From assembly GCF_004361855.1 (NCBI RefSeq), contig NZ_SNWQ01000017.1:124001-188000 (forward strand): 64,000 nt of DNA, given 5' to 3'. This document shows positions 32,131 to 40,511 of the stretch, one piece after another (position 1 is the stretch's first letter; each line of letters opens with the position of its first letter). A program made the translations under genes and the position numbers. Source of the DNA: Kribbella caucasensis (GTDB lineage: Bacteria; Actinomycetota; Actinomycetes; Propionibacteriales; Kribbellaceae). The notes below the pieces were generated by a model. The model did not search any database and was not told the DNA's origin. It saw only the letters and a list, made by a program, of their open reading frames with translations.

Positions 32131-34241
32131 CGGAAACGCACTGCCCGTACTGCGCACTGCAATGCGCCACGACACTGCACCCGGCTGACCGGCCGGGTGC
32201 GGTGTCGGTGCAGCCGCGCCAGTTCCCGACCAACCGGGGCGGGCTCTGCCGGAAGGGCTGGACCGCGGCCGAGGTGCTGACCGTCCCGGACCGGCTGACC
32301 TCGCCCCTGGTCCGGAACGAGGCCGGCGAGCTGGTGGCGACGACCTGGGACTACGCGCTGGACTTCGTGGCCGACCGGGTCCGGGCCCTGCAGGCGGAGT
32401 CTGGCAACGACTCGATCGCGGTATTCGGCGGCGGCGGGCTGACGAACGAGAAGGCGTACGCACTGGGCAAGTTCGCCCGGGTCGCGCTGCGCACCAAGAA
32501 CGTGGACTACAACGGCCGGTTCTGTATGTCGTCCGCGGCGGCGGCGACGAACCGGGCGTTCGGGATCGACCGGGGACTGCCGTTCCCGCTGACCGATGTC
32601 GCCGGGGCCGGGGCTGTCCTCCTGGTCGGCAGCAACATCGCCGAGACGATGCCGCCGGCGGTGGCCCATCTCGCGGGAGTCCGCGAGGCGGGCGGCCTGC
32701 TGGTCGTCGACCCACGCCGTACAGCGACCGCACAGCTGACCGAGGACGCCGAGGGGATTCACCTGCAGGCGACTCCGGGTACTGACCTGGCGTTGGTGCT
32801 GGCGCTGACGCACGTGGTCCTGCAGGAAGGACTGGCGGACACGGCGTACCTGGCGGACCGGACGGACGACCCGGACGGGTTGTTCCGGTCCACGGCTGCC
32901 TGGTGGCCGGAGCGGGCCGAGCGGGTGACCGGCGTACCGGCGGCGACCATTCGGCGGGCGGCGCGCGTACTGGCGGCGGCTGCGCCGGTGCACGGTGGTG
33001 CTGGGGCGTACATCCTGACCGGGCGTGGCGCCGAGCAGCACAGCAAGGGCACGGACACGGTGACGGCCTGCATCAACCTGGCGCTTGCGCTCGGGTTGCC
33101 CGGTCGGCTCGGCAGTGGATACGGCTGCATCACCGGACAGGGCAACGGCCAGGGCGGCCGCGAACACGGGCAGAAGGCGGACCAGCTCCCGGGCTACCGG
33201 AGCATCTCCGACCCGGCCGCGCGGGCGTACGTCGCGGGTGTGTGGGGTGTGGACCCCGATGAGCTTCCGGGTCCGGGGAAGAGTGCGGTCGAGCTGATCA
33301 ACGCACTCGGTACGCCGGACGGCCCGCGCGCGTTGTTCGTGCACGGCAGCAACCTGGTCGTGTCGGCTCCGCGGCTGGCCTCGGTCCGGGATCGGCTGGA
33401 CGCGCTCGACCTGCTGGTCGTGGCCGACGTCGTCCCGTCGGAGACCGCGCTGCTCGCCGATGTCGTCTTCCCGGTCACCCAGTGGGCCGAGGAGGACGGC
33501 ACGATGACGTCCCTCGAAGGGCGGGTACTGCGCCGGAACGCCGCGCTGGCCCCGCCTGGTGAGGTGCGCAGCGACCTGGCGATCTTCGCGGGGATCGCGC
33601 AACGGCTCGGCTGCGCAGCGTCCTTCCCGACCGACCCGGCCGAGGTGTTCGAGGAGCTGCGGCTCGCCAGCGCGGGTGGCATCGCCGACTACAGCGGCAT
33701 CACCTGGTCCCGGCTGGACGCCGGTGAAGCCCTGTTCTGGCCGGTGCCGGCCGAAGACCACGCGGGCACCCCGCGGCTGTTCGCGGACCGCTTCGGTACG
33801 CCGGACGGCCGGGCGCGCGTGATCGCCGTCGACCACCGGCCGGTGGCGGACGACCTGACCGCGGGGACTCCGCTCTACCTGGTGACCGGGCGGCTCCTGC
33901 AGCACTACCAGAGCGGAGCGCAGACGCGACGTGTGCTCGAGCTCGCCGAGTCCGAGCCGGAGGTGTTCGCGGAGATCCATCCGCGGGTGGCCGCGTCGCT
34001 CGGGATCGTCGAGGGAGCGCCGCTGCGGTTGCGGACCGCGCGCGGCTCGATGGTGGCCGCCGCCCGGGTGACCACCGACGTCCGGCCGGACACCGTGTTC
34101 GTGCCGTTCCACTACGGCGGGGCGGGTGCGGTGAACGAGCTGACCAACGACGTGCTCGACCCGATCTCGCGGATGCCGGAGTTCAAGGCGTGCGCGGTCG
34201 AGGTCAGCGCCGAGCTCGCCGTACGGGAGGTGCCCGCATGA
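32127..34241 (+). CDS. Assimilatory nitrate reductase, molybdopterin catalytic subunit
   Basis: A 704-residue cytosolic Mo-bisMGD oxidoreductase of the NasA/NarB group, reducing nitrate to nitrite. The N-terminal [4Fe-4S] ligands are Cys6, Cys9, Cys13 and Cys41; the Mo-ligating cysteine is Cys133 in YNGRFCMSS. VGSNIAETMP, QGNGQGGREHGQKADQLPGYR and the C-terminal MopB domain (LYLVTGRLLQHYQSGAQTRRV) are typical. No Tat signal is present. It lacks the C-terminal [2Fe-2S] extension of some NasA proteins; electrons probably come from the flavoprotein part of the next gene. GTG 32127, coupled to narK and to the next gene by 4-bp overlaps. Confidence 0.92.
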   Translation: MTETHCPYCALQCATTLHPADRPGAVSVQPRQFPTNRGGLCRKGWTAAEVLTVPDRLTSPLVRNEAGELVATTWDYALDFVADRVRALQAESGNDSIAVFGGGGLTNEKAYALGKFARVALRTKNVDYNGRFCMSSAAAATNRAFGIDRGLPFPLTDVAGAGAVLLVGSNIAETMPPAVAHLAGVREAGGLLVVDPRRTATAQLTEDAEGIHLQATPGTDLALVLALTHVVLQEGLADTAYLADRTDDPDGLFRSTAAWWPERAERVTGVPAATIRRAARVLAAAAPVHGGAGAYILTGRGAEQHSKGTDTVTACINLALALGLPGRLGSGYGCITGQGNGQGGREHGQKADQLPGYRSISDPAARAYVAGVWGVDPDELPGPGKSAVELINALGTPDGPRALFVHGSNLVVSAPRLASVRDRLDALDLLVVADVVPSETALLADVVFPVTQWAEEDGTMTSLEGRVLRRNAALAPPGEVRSDLAIFAGIAQRLGCAASFPTDPAEVFEELRLASAGGIADYSGITWSRLDAGEALFWPVPAEDHAGTPRLFADRFGTPDGRARVIAVDHRPVADDLTAGTPLYLVTGRLLQHYQSGAQTRRVLELAESEPEVFAEIHPRVAASLGIVEGAPLRLRTARGSMVAAARVTTDVRPDTVFVPFHYGGAGAVNELTNDVLDPISRMPEFKACAVEVSAELAVREVPA

Positions 34242-37200
34242 ACGAACGCGTGGTGATCATCGGTCGCGGGATGGCGGGCAACCGGTTGGCCGGCCTGCTG
34301 ACCAGCTCGTACGACGTGACGGTGCTCGGCGACGAGGGGTCCTACCACCGGAACCGGCTGACCGAGTACGTCGCCGGCCGGGCGCCGGAACCCGTTGTGG
34401 GCAACGAAGAACTCGTGTCGGCGGTCCGGGTGGATCGGGCCGCGCAGACGGTCGTGGACAGCCTCGGCCGGGAGCACGGGTACGACCGGCTGGTCTTCGC
34501 AACGGGCGCTGATCCGGTTGTTCCGGTGAAGGCGGCAGCGGCGAGCGGTGTCCACTTGTTGCGTTCGGCAACAGATGCGACAGCGATCGTCGAGGCCGCC
34601 GGACGAGCCCGCCGAGCCGTAGTACTCGGTGGTGGTGTGCTCGGTGTCGAGACAGCGTGTGCGCTGCGCGAACGTGGCGTCGCGGTGACGCTGGTCCACG
34701 ACGGGGAAACCCTGCTGGACAAGAGCGTTCGCCTCACTGCCGGCCGCCGGATCACCCGGGCGGTCCGTCGGCTCGGGATCGAGGTTCTGCTCAACGCCGA
34801 GGTGGTGACGGCGGAGTCGCGCGACGACCGGTTCCGGGCGCTGCATCTCGTCGGCGGCCGGGCGGTCTTCGGCGAACTGCTGGTGATCACCTGCGGCGTG
34901 CTTCCGCGGACCGGGCTGGCTGTCCAGGCGGGGCTGCCGGTCGGACCGGCCGGCGGAATCGTCGTGGACGAAACCAGGACGAGCCCGGCGGATCCACGAG
35001 TGCACGCGATCGGCGACTGCGCTGAACTCGACGGCACGATCACGGGCACGGTGGCGTCCGCGTGGCAGCAGGCCGAGGTGCTTGCGGATCACCTGACCAC
35101 CGGCGGCACGGCGTACGAGCTCGACGCGGAGGTCGTCCGGCTCACCGCGGGTGGGCTGGACGTCCTGGTACTGGGGTCCGCGGAGGCCGAGGGCGAGGTC
35201 GTGCGGCTGGACGATGACCAACGGTACGTGCGGGCAGTACTCCGCGATGGTGTGGTGCGGGCGGCGGTCGCGATCGGGGCGCCGGAGGTAGCGGCGGAGC
35301 TGGTGTTGCTGGCGGATCGGCGGACTCCGGTCCAGGCCGATGCGTTGCTGGCCGCGCCGCCACCGCCGAAGAAGCCGGTGACGGTGTGCCGGTGCAACGG
35401 AGTGACGAGGGCCGCGATCGAAGCGGCCTGGCAGGGGGGTGCCGACAGTGTGGCCGGCATCGCGGCGACGACCAGGGCGACCACCGGGTGCGGCAGTTGC
35501 ATCGGTGCGATCGGCAATCTTCTCGACCGACTCCGGAGCGGGGAAACCGAACCCGTTCCGGCCAGGAGGCCAACCATGACAGAACTGACCAACGCCCGGC
35601 ACTTGGTGATCGTGGGTGGTGGCATGGTCGCGCACCGACTGGTGGAGGCGCTGCGATCCCGCGATACCGACGTCGGCTGGCGAGTGACCGTGCTGGCCGA
35701 GGAACCGCGGCTGCCGTACGACCGGGTCGCGCTGACCAGCTACTTCTCCGGCCGCGACCCGCAAGACCTGGCGCTGGGCGATCCCGAGCTGTGGGACGAC
35801 CCGGCGGTGACCCTGCGCAAGGGCGTCACGGTCGCCTCGCTCGACGTCGAGGCGAAGACCGTGCGGACTACGCGGGACGAGGTGATCTCGTACGACGAGC
35901 TGGTGCTCGCGACCGGGTCGAACGCCTTCGTGCCGCCGGTCAAGAACAGCGATGCGACCGGCTGCTTCGTCTACCGGACGATCGACGACGTCGCGGCGCT
36001 CCGGGTGTACGTCGAGCGGCTGCGGACCGAGCGCAAAGAGGTCAGCGGTGTCGTCGTCGGTGGTGGTCTGCTCGGGCTCGAGGCGGCCGGTGCGCTGCGG
36101 GCGCTCGGTGCGACGACGCGGGTGGTCGAGTTCGCGCCGCGGTTGATGCCGTTGCAGGTTGACGAAGGTGGCGGCAGCGCCCTGGCCCGGTTGATCCGCA
36201 GCCTCGACGTCGACGTGCTGACGTCGACCCAGGTGACCCGGGTGAAGCAGAACTCGCAGGGCGCCGCCCGCGCGATGGCCGTTGCCGACGGCCCCGATCT
36301 GCCGGCCGACGTGGTGGTGTTCGCCACCGGTGTCCGGCCGCGGGACGAACTCGGCCGCGCGGCCGGCCTGCAGGTCGGCGAACGCGGTGGTGTCGTCGTC
36401 GACGACGCCTGCCGGACGTCGGTGCCGGGGGTCTGGGCGATCGGTGAGGTAGCCTGTATCGAGGGTCGCGTGTGGGGCCTGGTGGCCCCCGGCTACGCGA
36501 TGGCCGAGATCGTCGCGGACCGCCTGCTGGGTGGCGAGGCGACCTTCCCGGGGGCCGACTCGTCGACGAAGCTGAAGCTGCTCGGCGTGGACGTGGCCAG
36601 CTTCGGTGACGCCTTCGGGGCGACCGAGGGCGCGCTCGACATCGTGTACGCCGACCCGGTGGCCGGCGTCTACAAGAAGCTCGTGCTGTCCGACGACGCG
36701 CGCACCCTGCTCGGCGGGATCCTGGTCGGCGACGCGTCGGCGTACTCGGGACTGCGGCCGATGGTCGGCCGCGAACTCGGTGCGGACCCGGCGGCGTTCC
36801 TACTGCCCGAGGGCGCCGGGCCAGTCAAGCTCGAGCTGCCGGACGACGCGCCGGTGTGCTCGTGCAACAACGTGTCGGCCGGCACGATCCGGTGCGCGGT
36901 CCGGGACGAGGGCTGTGGCGACCTGAAGTCGCTGTGTGGCAAGACGAAGGCGGGGACGAGCTGCGGTTCGTGCCTGCCGATCGTGAAGAACCTGATGAAC
37001 GCCGAGCTGGCCGCCGCGGGTGTCGAGGTCAGCAAGGCGCTGTGCGAGCACTTCGCGATGTCCCGCGCGCAGTTGTTCGACGCCGTCCGGGTGACCGAGC
37101 TGCGGACCTTCAGCGAGATCGTCGACCGGCACGGCACCGGTCGCGGGTGCGACATCTGCAAGCCGGTGGTCGCCTCGATCCTGGCCAGCCTGGACCCCGG

Positions 37201-38158
37201 CGTACACGTCCTCGAGGGCGAGCGGGCCACGCTGCAGGACACCAACGACCACGTGATGGCGAACATGCAGAAGGACGGCACGTACTCCGTCGTGCCGCGG
37301 GTCCCGGGTGGCGAGATCACCCCCGAGGGCCTGATCGTGATCGGCCAGGTGGCCAAGGACTTCGGGCTCTACACGAAGATCACCGGCGGCCAGCGGATCG
37401 ACCTGTTCGGCGCCCGGATCGAGCAGTTGCCGGCGATCTGGAAGCGGTTGGTGGAGGCCGGGTTCGAGTCCGGTCACGCGTACGGCAAGGCGTTGCGCAC
37501 GGTGAAGTCGTGTGTCGGTTCCACCTGGTGCCGGTACGGCGTACAGGACTCGGTCGGGATGGCGATCGCGCTGGAGCTGCGGTACCGCGGACTGCGGTCG
37601 CCGCACAAGCTCAAGCTCGGCGTGTCCGGGTGCGCGCGCGAGTGTGCCGAGGCGCGGGGCAAGGACGTCGGCGTGATCGCGACCGAGAAGGGCTGGAACC
37701 TGTACGTCGGCGGCAACGGCGGGATGACGCCGCGGCACGCGCAGCTGCTCGCCTCCGACCTGACCGACGACCAGTTGCTGCAGGCAATCGACCGGTTCCT
37801 GATGTACTACATCCGCACCGGCGACCGGTTGCAGCGCACGGCCACCTGGATCCAGGAGATCGAGGGTGGGCTGGACCACGTCCGCGAGGTCGTGCTGGAC
37901 GACAGCCTCGGGATCGCGGCCGATCTGGACGCGGCGATGGCCGCCCACATCGGCTCCTACGAGGACGAGTGGCAGGCCACCCTGAAGGACCCGGCCAAGC
38001 TGGCCCGGTTCGTCTCCTTCGTGAACGCGCCCGACCAGCCCGACGCCGACCTGCGGTACGTAGTCGAACGCAATCAGCCCCGGCCGGCCACCGAGGCCGA
38101 ACGCGGACAGCTGGAGCCGGTGCTGTTGGCCGGCCCCCGATTGGAGGTACGTCGATGA
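34238..38158 (+). CDS. nirB: Fused NasB-like flavoprotein and NADH-dependent nitrite reductase large subunit NirB
   Basis: One uninterrupted frame of 1306 codons. Residues 1-440: FAD/NAD oxidoreductase (VVIIGRGMAGNRLAGLL, AVVLGGGVLGVETACAL, VHAIGDCAE) ending in a BFD-type [2Fe-2S] site with Cys384, Cys386, Cys418 and Cys421; this equals the electron-transfer partner of nitrate reductase. Residues 447-1306: complete NirB, with FAD domain (LVIVGGGMVAHRLVEAL), BFD clusters (Cys874, Cys876 onward) and the sirohaem/[4Fe-4S] domain (Cys1092, Cys1098, Cys1132, Cys1136). NirB reduces nitrite to ammonium. The two halves are usually separate genes; here no stop lies between them, yet a strong ribosome site and ATG remain at 35576. 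ATGA overlaps couple both ends. Confidence 0.88.
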   Translation: MNERVVIIGRGMAGNRLAGLLTSSYDVTVLGDEGSYHRNRLTEYVAGRAPEPVVGNEELVSAVRVDRAAQTVVDSLGREHGYDRLVFATGADPVVPVKAAAASGVHLLRSATDATAIVEAAGRARRAVVLGGGVLGVETACALRERGVAVTLVHDGETLLDKSVRLTAGRRITRAVRRLGIEVLLNAEVVTAESRDDRFRALHLVGGRAVFGELLVITCGVLPRTGLAVQAGLPVGPAGGIVVDETRTSPADPRVHAIGDCAELDGTITGTVASAWQQAEVLADHLTTGGTAYELDAEVVRLTAGGLDVLVLGSAEAEGEVVRLDDDQRYVRAVLRDGVVRAAVAIGAPEVAAELVLLADRRTPVQADALLAAPPPPKKPVTVCRCNGVTRAAIEAAWQGGADSVAGIAATTRATTGCGSCIGAIGNLLDRLRSGETEPVPARRPTMTELTNARHLVIVGGGMVAHRLVEALRSRDTDVGWRVTVLAEEPRLPYDRVALTSYFSGRDPQDLALGDPELWDDPAVTLRKGVTVASLDVEAKTVRTTRDEVISYDELVLATGSNAFVPPVKNSDATGCFVYRTIDDVAALRVYVERLRTERKEVSGVVVGGGLLGLEAAGALRALGATTRVVEFAPRLMPLQVDEGGGSALARLIRSLDVDVLTSTQVTRVKQNSQGAARAMAVADGPDLPADVVVFATGVRPRDELGRAAGLQVGERGGVVVDDACRTSVPGVWAIGEVACIEGRVWGLVAPGYAMAEIVADRLLGGEATFPGADSSTKLKLLGVDVASFGDAFGATEGALDIVYADPVAGVYKKLVLSDDARTLLGGILVGDASAYSGLRPMVGRELGADPAAFLLPEGAGPVKLELPDDAPVCSCNNVSAGTIRCAVRDEGCGDLKSLCGKTKAGTSCGSCLPIVKNLMNAELAAAGVEVSKALCEHFAMSRAQLFDAVRVTELRTFSEIVDRHGTGRGCDICKPVVASILASLDPGVHVLEGERATLQDTNDHVMANMQKDGTYSVVPRVPGGEITPEGLIVIGQVAKDFGLYTKITGGQRIDLFGARIEQLPAIWKRLVEAGFESGHAYGKALRTVKSCVGSTWCRYGVQDSVGMAIALELRYRGLRSPHKLKLGVSGCARECAEARGKDVGVIATEKGWNLYVGGNGGMTPRHAQLLASDLTDDQLLQAIDRFLMYYIRTGDRLQRTATWIQEIEGGLDHVREVVLDDSLGIAADLDAAMAAHIGSYEDEWQATLKDPAKLARFVSFVNAPDQPDADLRYVVERNQPRPATEAERGQLEPVLLAGPRLEVRR
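35564..35578 (+). promoter_or_regulatory. Internal ribosome binding site and in-frame ATG for stand-alone NirB
   Basis: AGGAGG, 6 nt, ATG (35576), in frame with the fused gene at codon 447 and exactly where normal NirB proteins begin (MTELTNARHLVIVGGG). Initiation here would give an 860-residue NirB in addition to the fusion. Confidence 0.7.
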
Positions 38159-38502
38159 GTGTCCCGACGATGACGGAGACGGTGGCGATCTGCGCGTACG
38201 ACGTGCTGCTGCCGGAGCGAGGGGTCGCCGCGTTGGTCGGGGACCTGCAGATCGCGCTGTTCCGGACGTACGACGGTGCCGTGTACGCCCTGGGCAACCA
38301 CGACCCGTTCAGCGGGGCGAACGTGCTGTCCCGGGGCATCGTGGGCAGCCGGGGCGACGTACCGACGGTTGCGTCGCCGATGTTCAAGCAGGTGTTCGAT
38401 CTGCGCACCGGGATCTGCCTGGACGACCCGGACGTATCGGTCCCGGTGTACCGGGTGCAGATCGACAGTGGTCAGGTACTGGTGAGCCTCGGTGACGACT
38501 AG
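38155..38502 (+). CDS. nirD: Nitrite reductase small subunit NirD
   Basis: A 115-residue Rieske-fold protein (VAICAYDVLLPERGVAALVGDLQIALFRTYDGAVYALGNHDPFSGANVLSRGIVG). As in other NirD proteins the Cys/His ligands of a true Rieske cluster are absent, so it is a structural partner of NirB. ATGA overlap with nirB and an 11-bp overlap with the next gene show translational coupling within the nitrate operon. Confidence 0.93.
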   Translation: MSVPTMTETVAICAYDVLLPERGVAALVGDLQIALFRTYDGAVYALGNHDPFSGANVLSRGIVGSRGDVPTVASPMFKQVFDLRTGICLDDPDVSVPVYRVQIDSGQVLVSLGDD

Positions 38503-39619
38503 GCCAGGGCCACTCAGTGGCTGCACGATCGCCGTCACCGCCCACCGGCGGGCGGAGGATCTGATCGCGTCGTTCGAGCGTCGCGGCGCGAAGATCCTGC
38601 ATGCGCCGACCCTGCAGATCGTGCCTGTCGCGGACGACCACGCGCTGATCGAGGCGACCCGGCGGGTGATCGCGAATCCGCCGGACGACGTGGTGGTCAC
38701 CACGGCGGTGGGATTTCGGGGGTGGGTGGAGGCGGCGGACACGGCCGGTCTCGCGGCCGACCTGCTGAGCACGCTGGAGCAGTCCCGATTGCTTGCGCGG
38801 GGTCCGAAGGCGCGCGGGGCGATCCGCGCGGCCGGGCTGGTGGAACACTGGTCGGCCCGTTCCGAGACGACAGCCGAGGTCGTGGACTGGTTGCGCGATC
38901 AGGGCGTGTCCGGGCGGAAGATCGTCGTCCAGTTGCACGGCCTGTCGGACCCCGCGCTGCAGGATGCACTGCGCACTGCGGGGGCGTCGGTGCGTGGGCT
39001 GGAGGTGTACCGCTGGGGCCCGGCACCGGATCCGGGGGCGGTGGACAAGCTGATCTCGCAGGTCTGCTCAGGCGCGGTCGACGCCGTAGTTCACACGTCT
39101 GCGCCGGGTGCGCAGGCTCTGCTGGACGCGGCCGCGTTGAACGGTCAGTACGACGCACTGGTGAGCTCCCTACGGACCGGGCGCGTGCTGAACGCATGTG
39201 TTGGTCCGGTGACCGCAGGGCCCTTCGAGGCGTTGGGGTTGGAGCCGCTGGTACCGGACCGATTCCGGTTGGGCGCGCTGATCCGGATCGTCACGGACCG
39301 GCTGACCGACGACAACGCCCGCTCGATCGAAACCGCCTTCGGACAACTGGTGATCCGTGGCGGTGCTGCTGTGCTCGACGGCGTGGTGCTCCCCCTTGGA
39401 CCGGGGCCGCGCGCAGTGCTGGCTGCTCTGGTGGCGGCCGGTGGTGATGTGGTGTCGCGACCGGCGTTGCTCGCGGTGCTTCCTGGTGCTGAGGACGTCC
39501 ATGCTGTGGAGGTAACCGTGAACCGGCTACGCACTGCGGTAGGCAAACCCGAACTGGTCCGGACAGTGGTACGGCGCGGCTACCGGCTCGCCGTCGAGCC
39601 GGCTGCGGTCCCGTCATGA
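38492..39619 (+). CDS. Uroporphyrinogen-III synthase with C-terminal winged-helix DNA-binding domain
   Basis: A 375-residue two-domain protein. Residues 1-260 resemble HemD (TIAVTAHRRAEDLIASFERRGAKILHAPTLQIVP, ARGPKARGAIRAAGL, VVHTSAPGAQALL), which closes the tetrapyrrole ring. Residues about 275-368 look like an OmpR-type winged helix (VLPLGPGPRAVLAALVAAGGDVVSRPALLAVLPGAEDVHAVEVTVNRLRTAVGKPELVRTVVRRGYRL). This fusion is known in actinobacteria, beside nitrite reductase genes. It may both supply sirohaem precursor and regulate; the regulatory role is inference. GTG 38492. Confidence 0.85.
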   Translation: MTTRPGPLSGCTIAVTAHRRAEDLIASFERRGAKILHAPTLQIVPVADDHALIEATRRVIANPPDDVVVTTAVGFRGWVEAADTAGLAADLLSTLEQSRLLARGPKARGAIRAAGLVEHWSARSETTAEVVDWLRDQGVSGRKIVVQLHGLSDPALQDALRTAGASVRGLEVYRWGPAPDPGAVDKLISQVCSGAVDAVVHTSAPGAQALLDAAALNGQYDALVSSLRTGRVLNACVGPVTAGPFEALGLEPLVPDRFRLGALIRIVTDRLTDDNARSIETAFGQLVIRGGAAVLDGVVLPLGPGPRAVLAALVAAGGDVVSRPALLAVLPGAEDVHAVEVTVNRLRTAVGKPELVRTVVRRGYRLAVEPAAVPS

Positions 39620-40302
39620 TCGACCTGGTCGCCACGGCCCACGGAACCGCGGATCCTCGGGGCATCCGCGAGGTCCACTCACTGGTCCGGATGATGTCCC
39701 GGTTGCGTCCCGACGTACCGATGTCCCTCGGCTTCGTCGACGTCGATCTGCCCGACCTGCCCTCGCTGGTATCCCGGGTTGTTGCTGATAGCAACCAGGC
39801 GGTGGTGGTGCCGCTGTTGCTGAGCAGCGGCTACCACATCTCCGTCGACGTCGCCGCCGAAGTCACCCGCCGCCCTGGTTTCGTTGTCGCTGCCGGTGCG
39901 CTGGGCCCGGATCCCGTGCTCGCCGACGTACTGGCTTCGCGGCTGGGCAGTTTGCGCCACATCGACCGCATCGTCATGGCCGCGGCCGGCTCGTCCGACC
40001 ACCGAGCCCTCCTGGACTGCTCGGCCGTCGCCGCCTCCCTCGCCTCCCTCGTGGATCGCCCGGTCGAGGTCGGCTACGTCTCCGGCGCCGGCGAACGCCT
40101 CTCCTCGGTCCTGTCCCGCTCACCCCGCCGAACCGCGGTAGCCACCTACATGCTCGCCCCCGGCTACTTCGCCGACCGAGTCCGCCACCTCGCCACCGGC
40201 CGCCCCGTAACCCCACCCCTAGGCGCCGACCCCCGAATCGCCGAGTTGGCCCTAACCCGCTACGAAGCCGCCCTAACCACCTCCCTAGTCAGCACCCCGT
40301 AA
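39616..40302 (+). CDS. Sirohydrochlorin chelatase, CbiX/SirB type
   Basis: A 228-residue chelatase that inserts iron (or cobalt) into sirohydrochlorin. His9 in VATAHGTADP is the typical metal-binding residue, and VPLLLSSGYHISVDV holds a second conserved His; the repeat of this fold in the second half (IVMAAAGSSDHRALLD, TYMLAPGYFADRV) shows the two-domain form. Placed last in the nitrate operon, it completes sirohaem supply for NirB. ATGA overlap with the previous gene. A C-rich repeat tract follows the stop. Confidence 0.88.
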   Translation: MIDLVATAHGTADPRGIREVHSLVRMMSRLRPDVPMSLGFVDVDLPDLPSLVSRVVADSNQAVVVPLLLSSGYHISVDVAAEVTRRPGFVVAAGALGPDPVLADVLASRLGSLRHIDRIVMAAAGSSDHRALLDCSAVAASLASLVDRPVEVGYVSGAGERLSSVLSRSPRRTAVATYMLAPGYFADRVRHLATGRPVTPPLGADPRIAELALTRYEAALTTSLVSTP

Positions 40303-40375
40303 CCCCACCCCGCCGGGCCACCCCGCCGACCACCCCACCCCGCCACCCCGCCCTGCCACCCCACCCGCCGCCGCC
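40303..40375. repeat. C-rich degenerate repeat (CCACCCCGCC-like)
   Basis: Directly after the chelatase stop, about 70 bp consist of repeated CCACCCCGCC/CCCCACCC units, almost purely C on the plus strand with few G. It could be a slippage-prone tract or form unusual DNA or RNA structure. The remaining 136 bp to 40511 hold an inverted repeat CGGTAAC (40416-40422) and GTTACCG (40451-40457), otherwise nothing recognised. Confidence 0.55.
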
Positions 40376-40511
40376 GACCTGCTGATCGGTACATCGTGAC
40401 CCTCGAGGTCGCCCGGCGGTAACTTTTGGTCGCCATCCCTCTGCGCAATTCGTTACCGTGCTGCGGCGTTGGTGGGTTTTCGCGGTGCCCGGAGACGCGA
40501 ACCACTCCCGC

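Noticed and set aside
30610..32733. Long minus-strand open frame across narK and the nitrate reductase start
   Set aside because: Composition is that of a shadow frame (Arg/Pro/Gly runs), and narK on the other strand is certain.
31404..34241. Reading the nitrate reductase as a 945-residue protein from a start inside narK
   Set aside because: The [4Fe-4S] motif begins 5 residues after GTG 32127, and the upstream part is merely another frame of narK.
37465..37490. Sequence resembling a tRNA T-loop (GGTTCGAGTCC)
   Set aside because: It lies inside the NirB coding region, and no acceptor stem or anticodon arm can be drawn around it.
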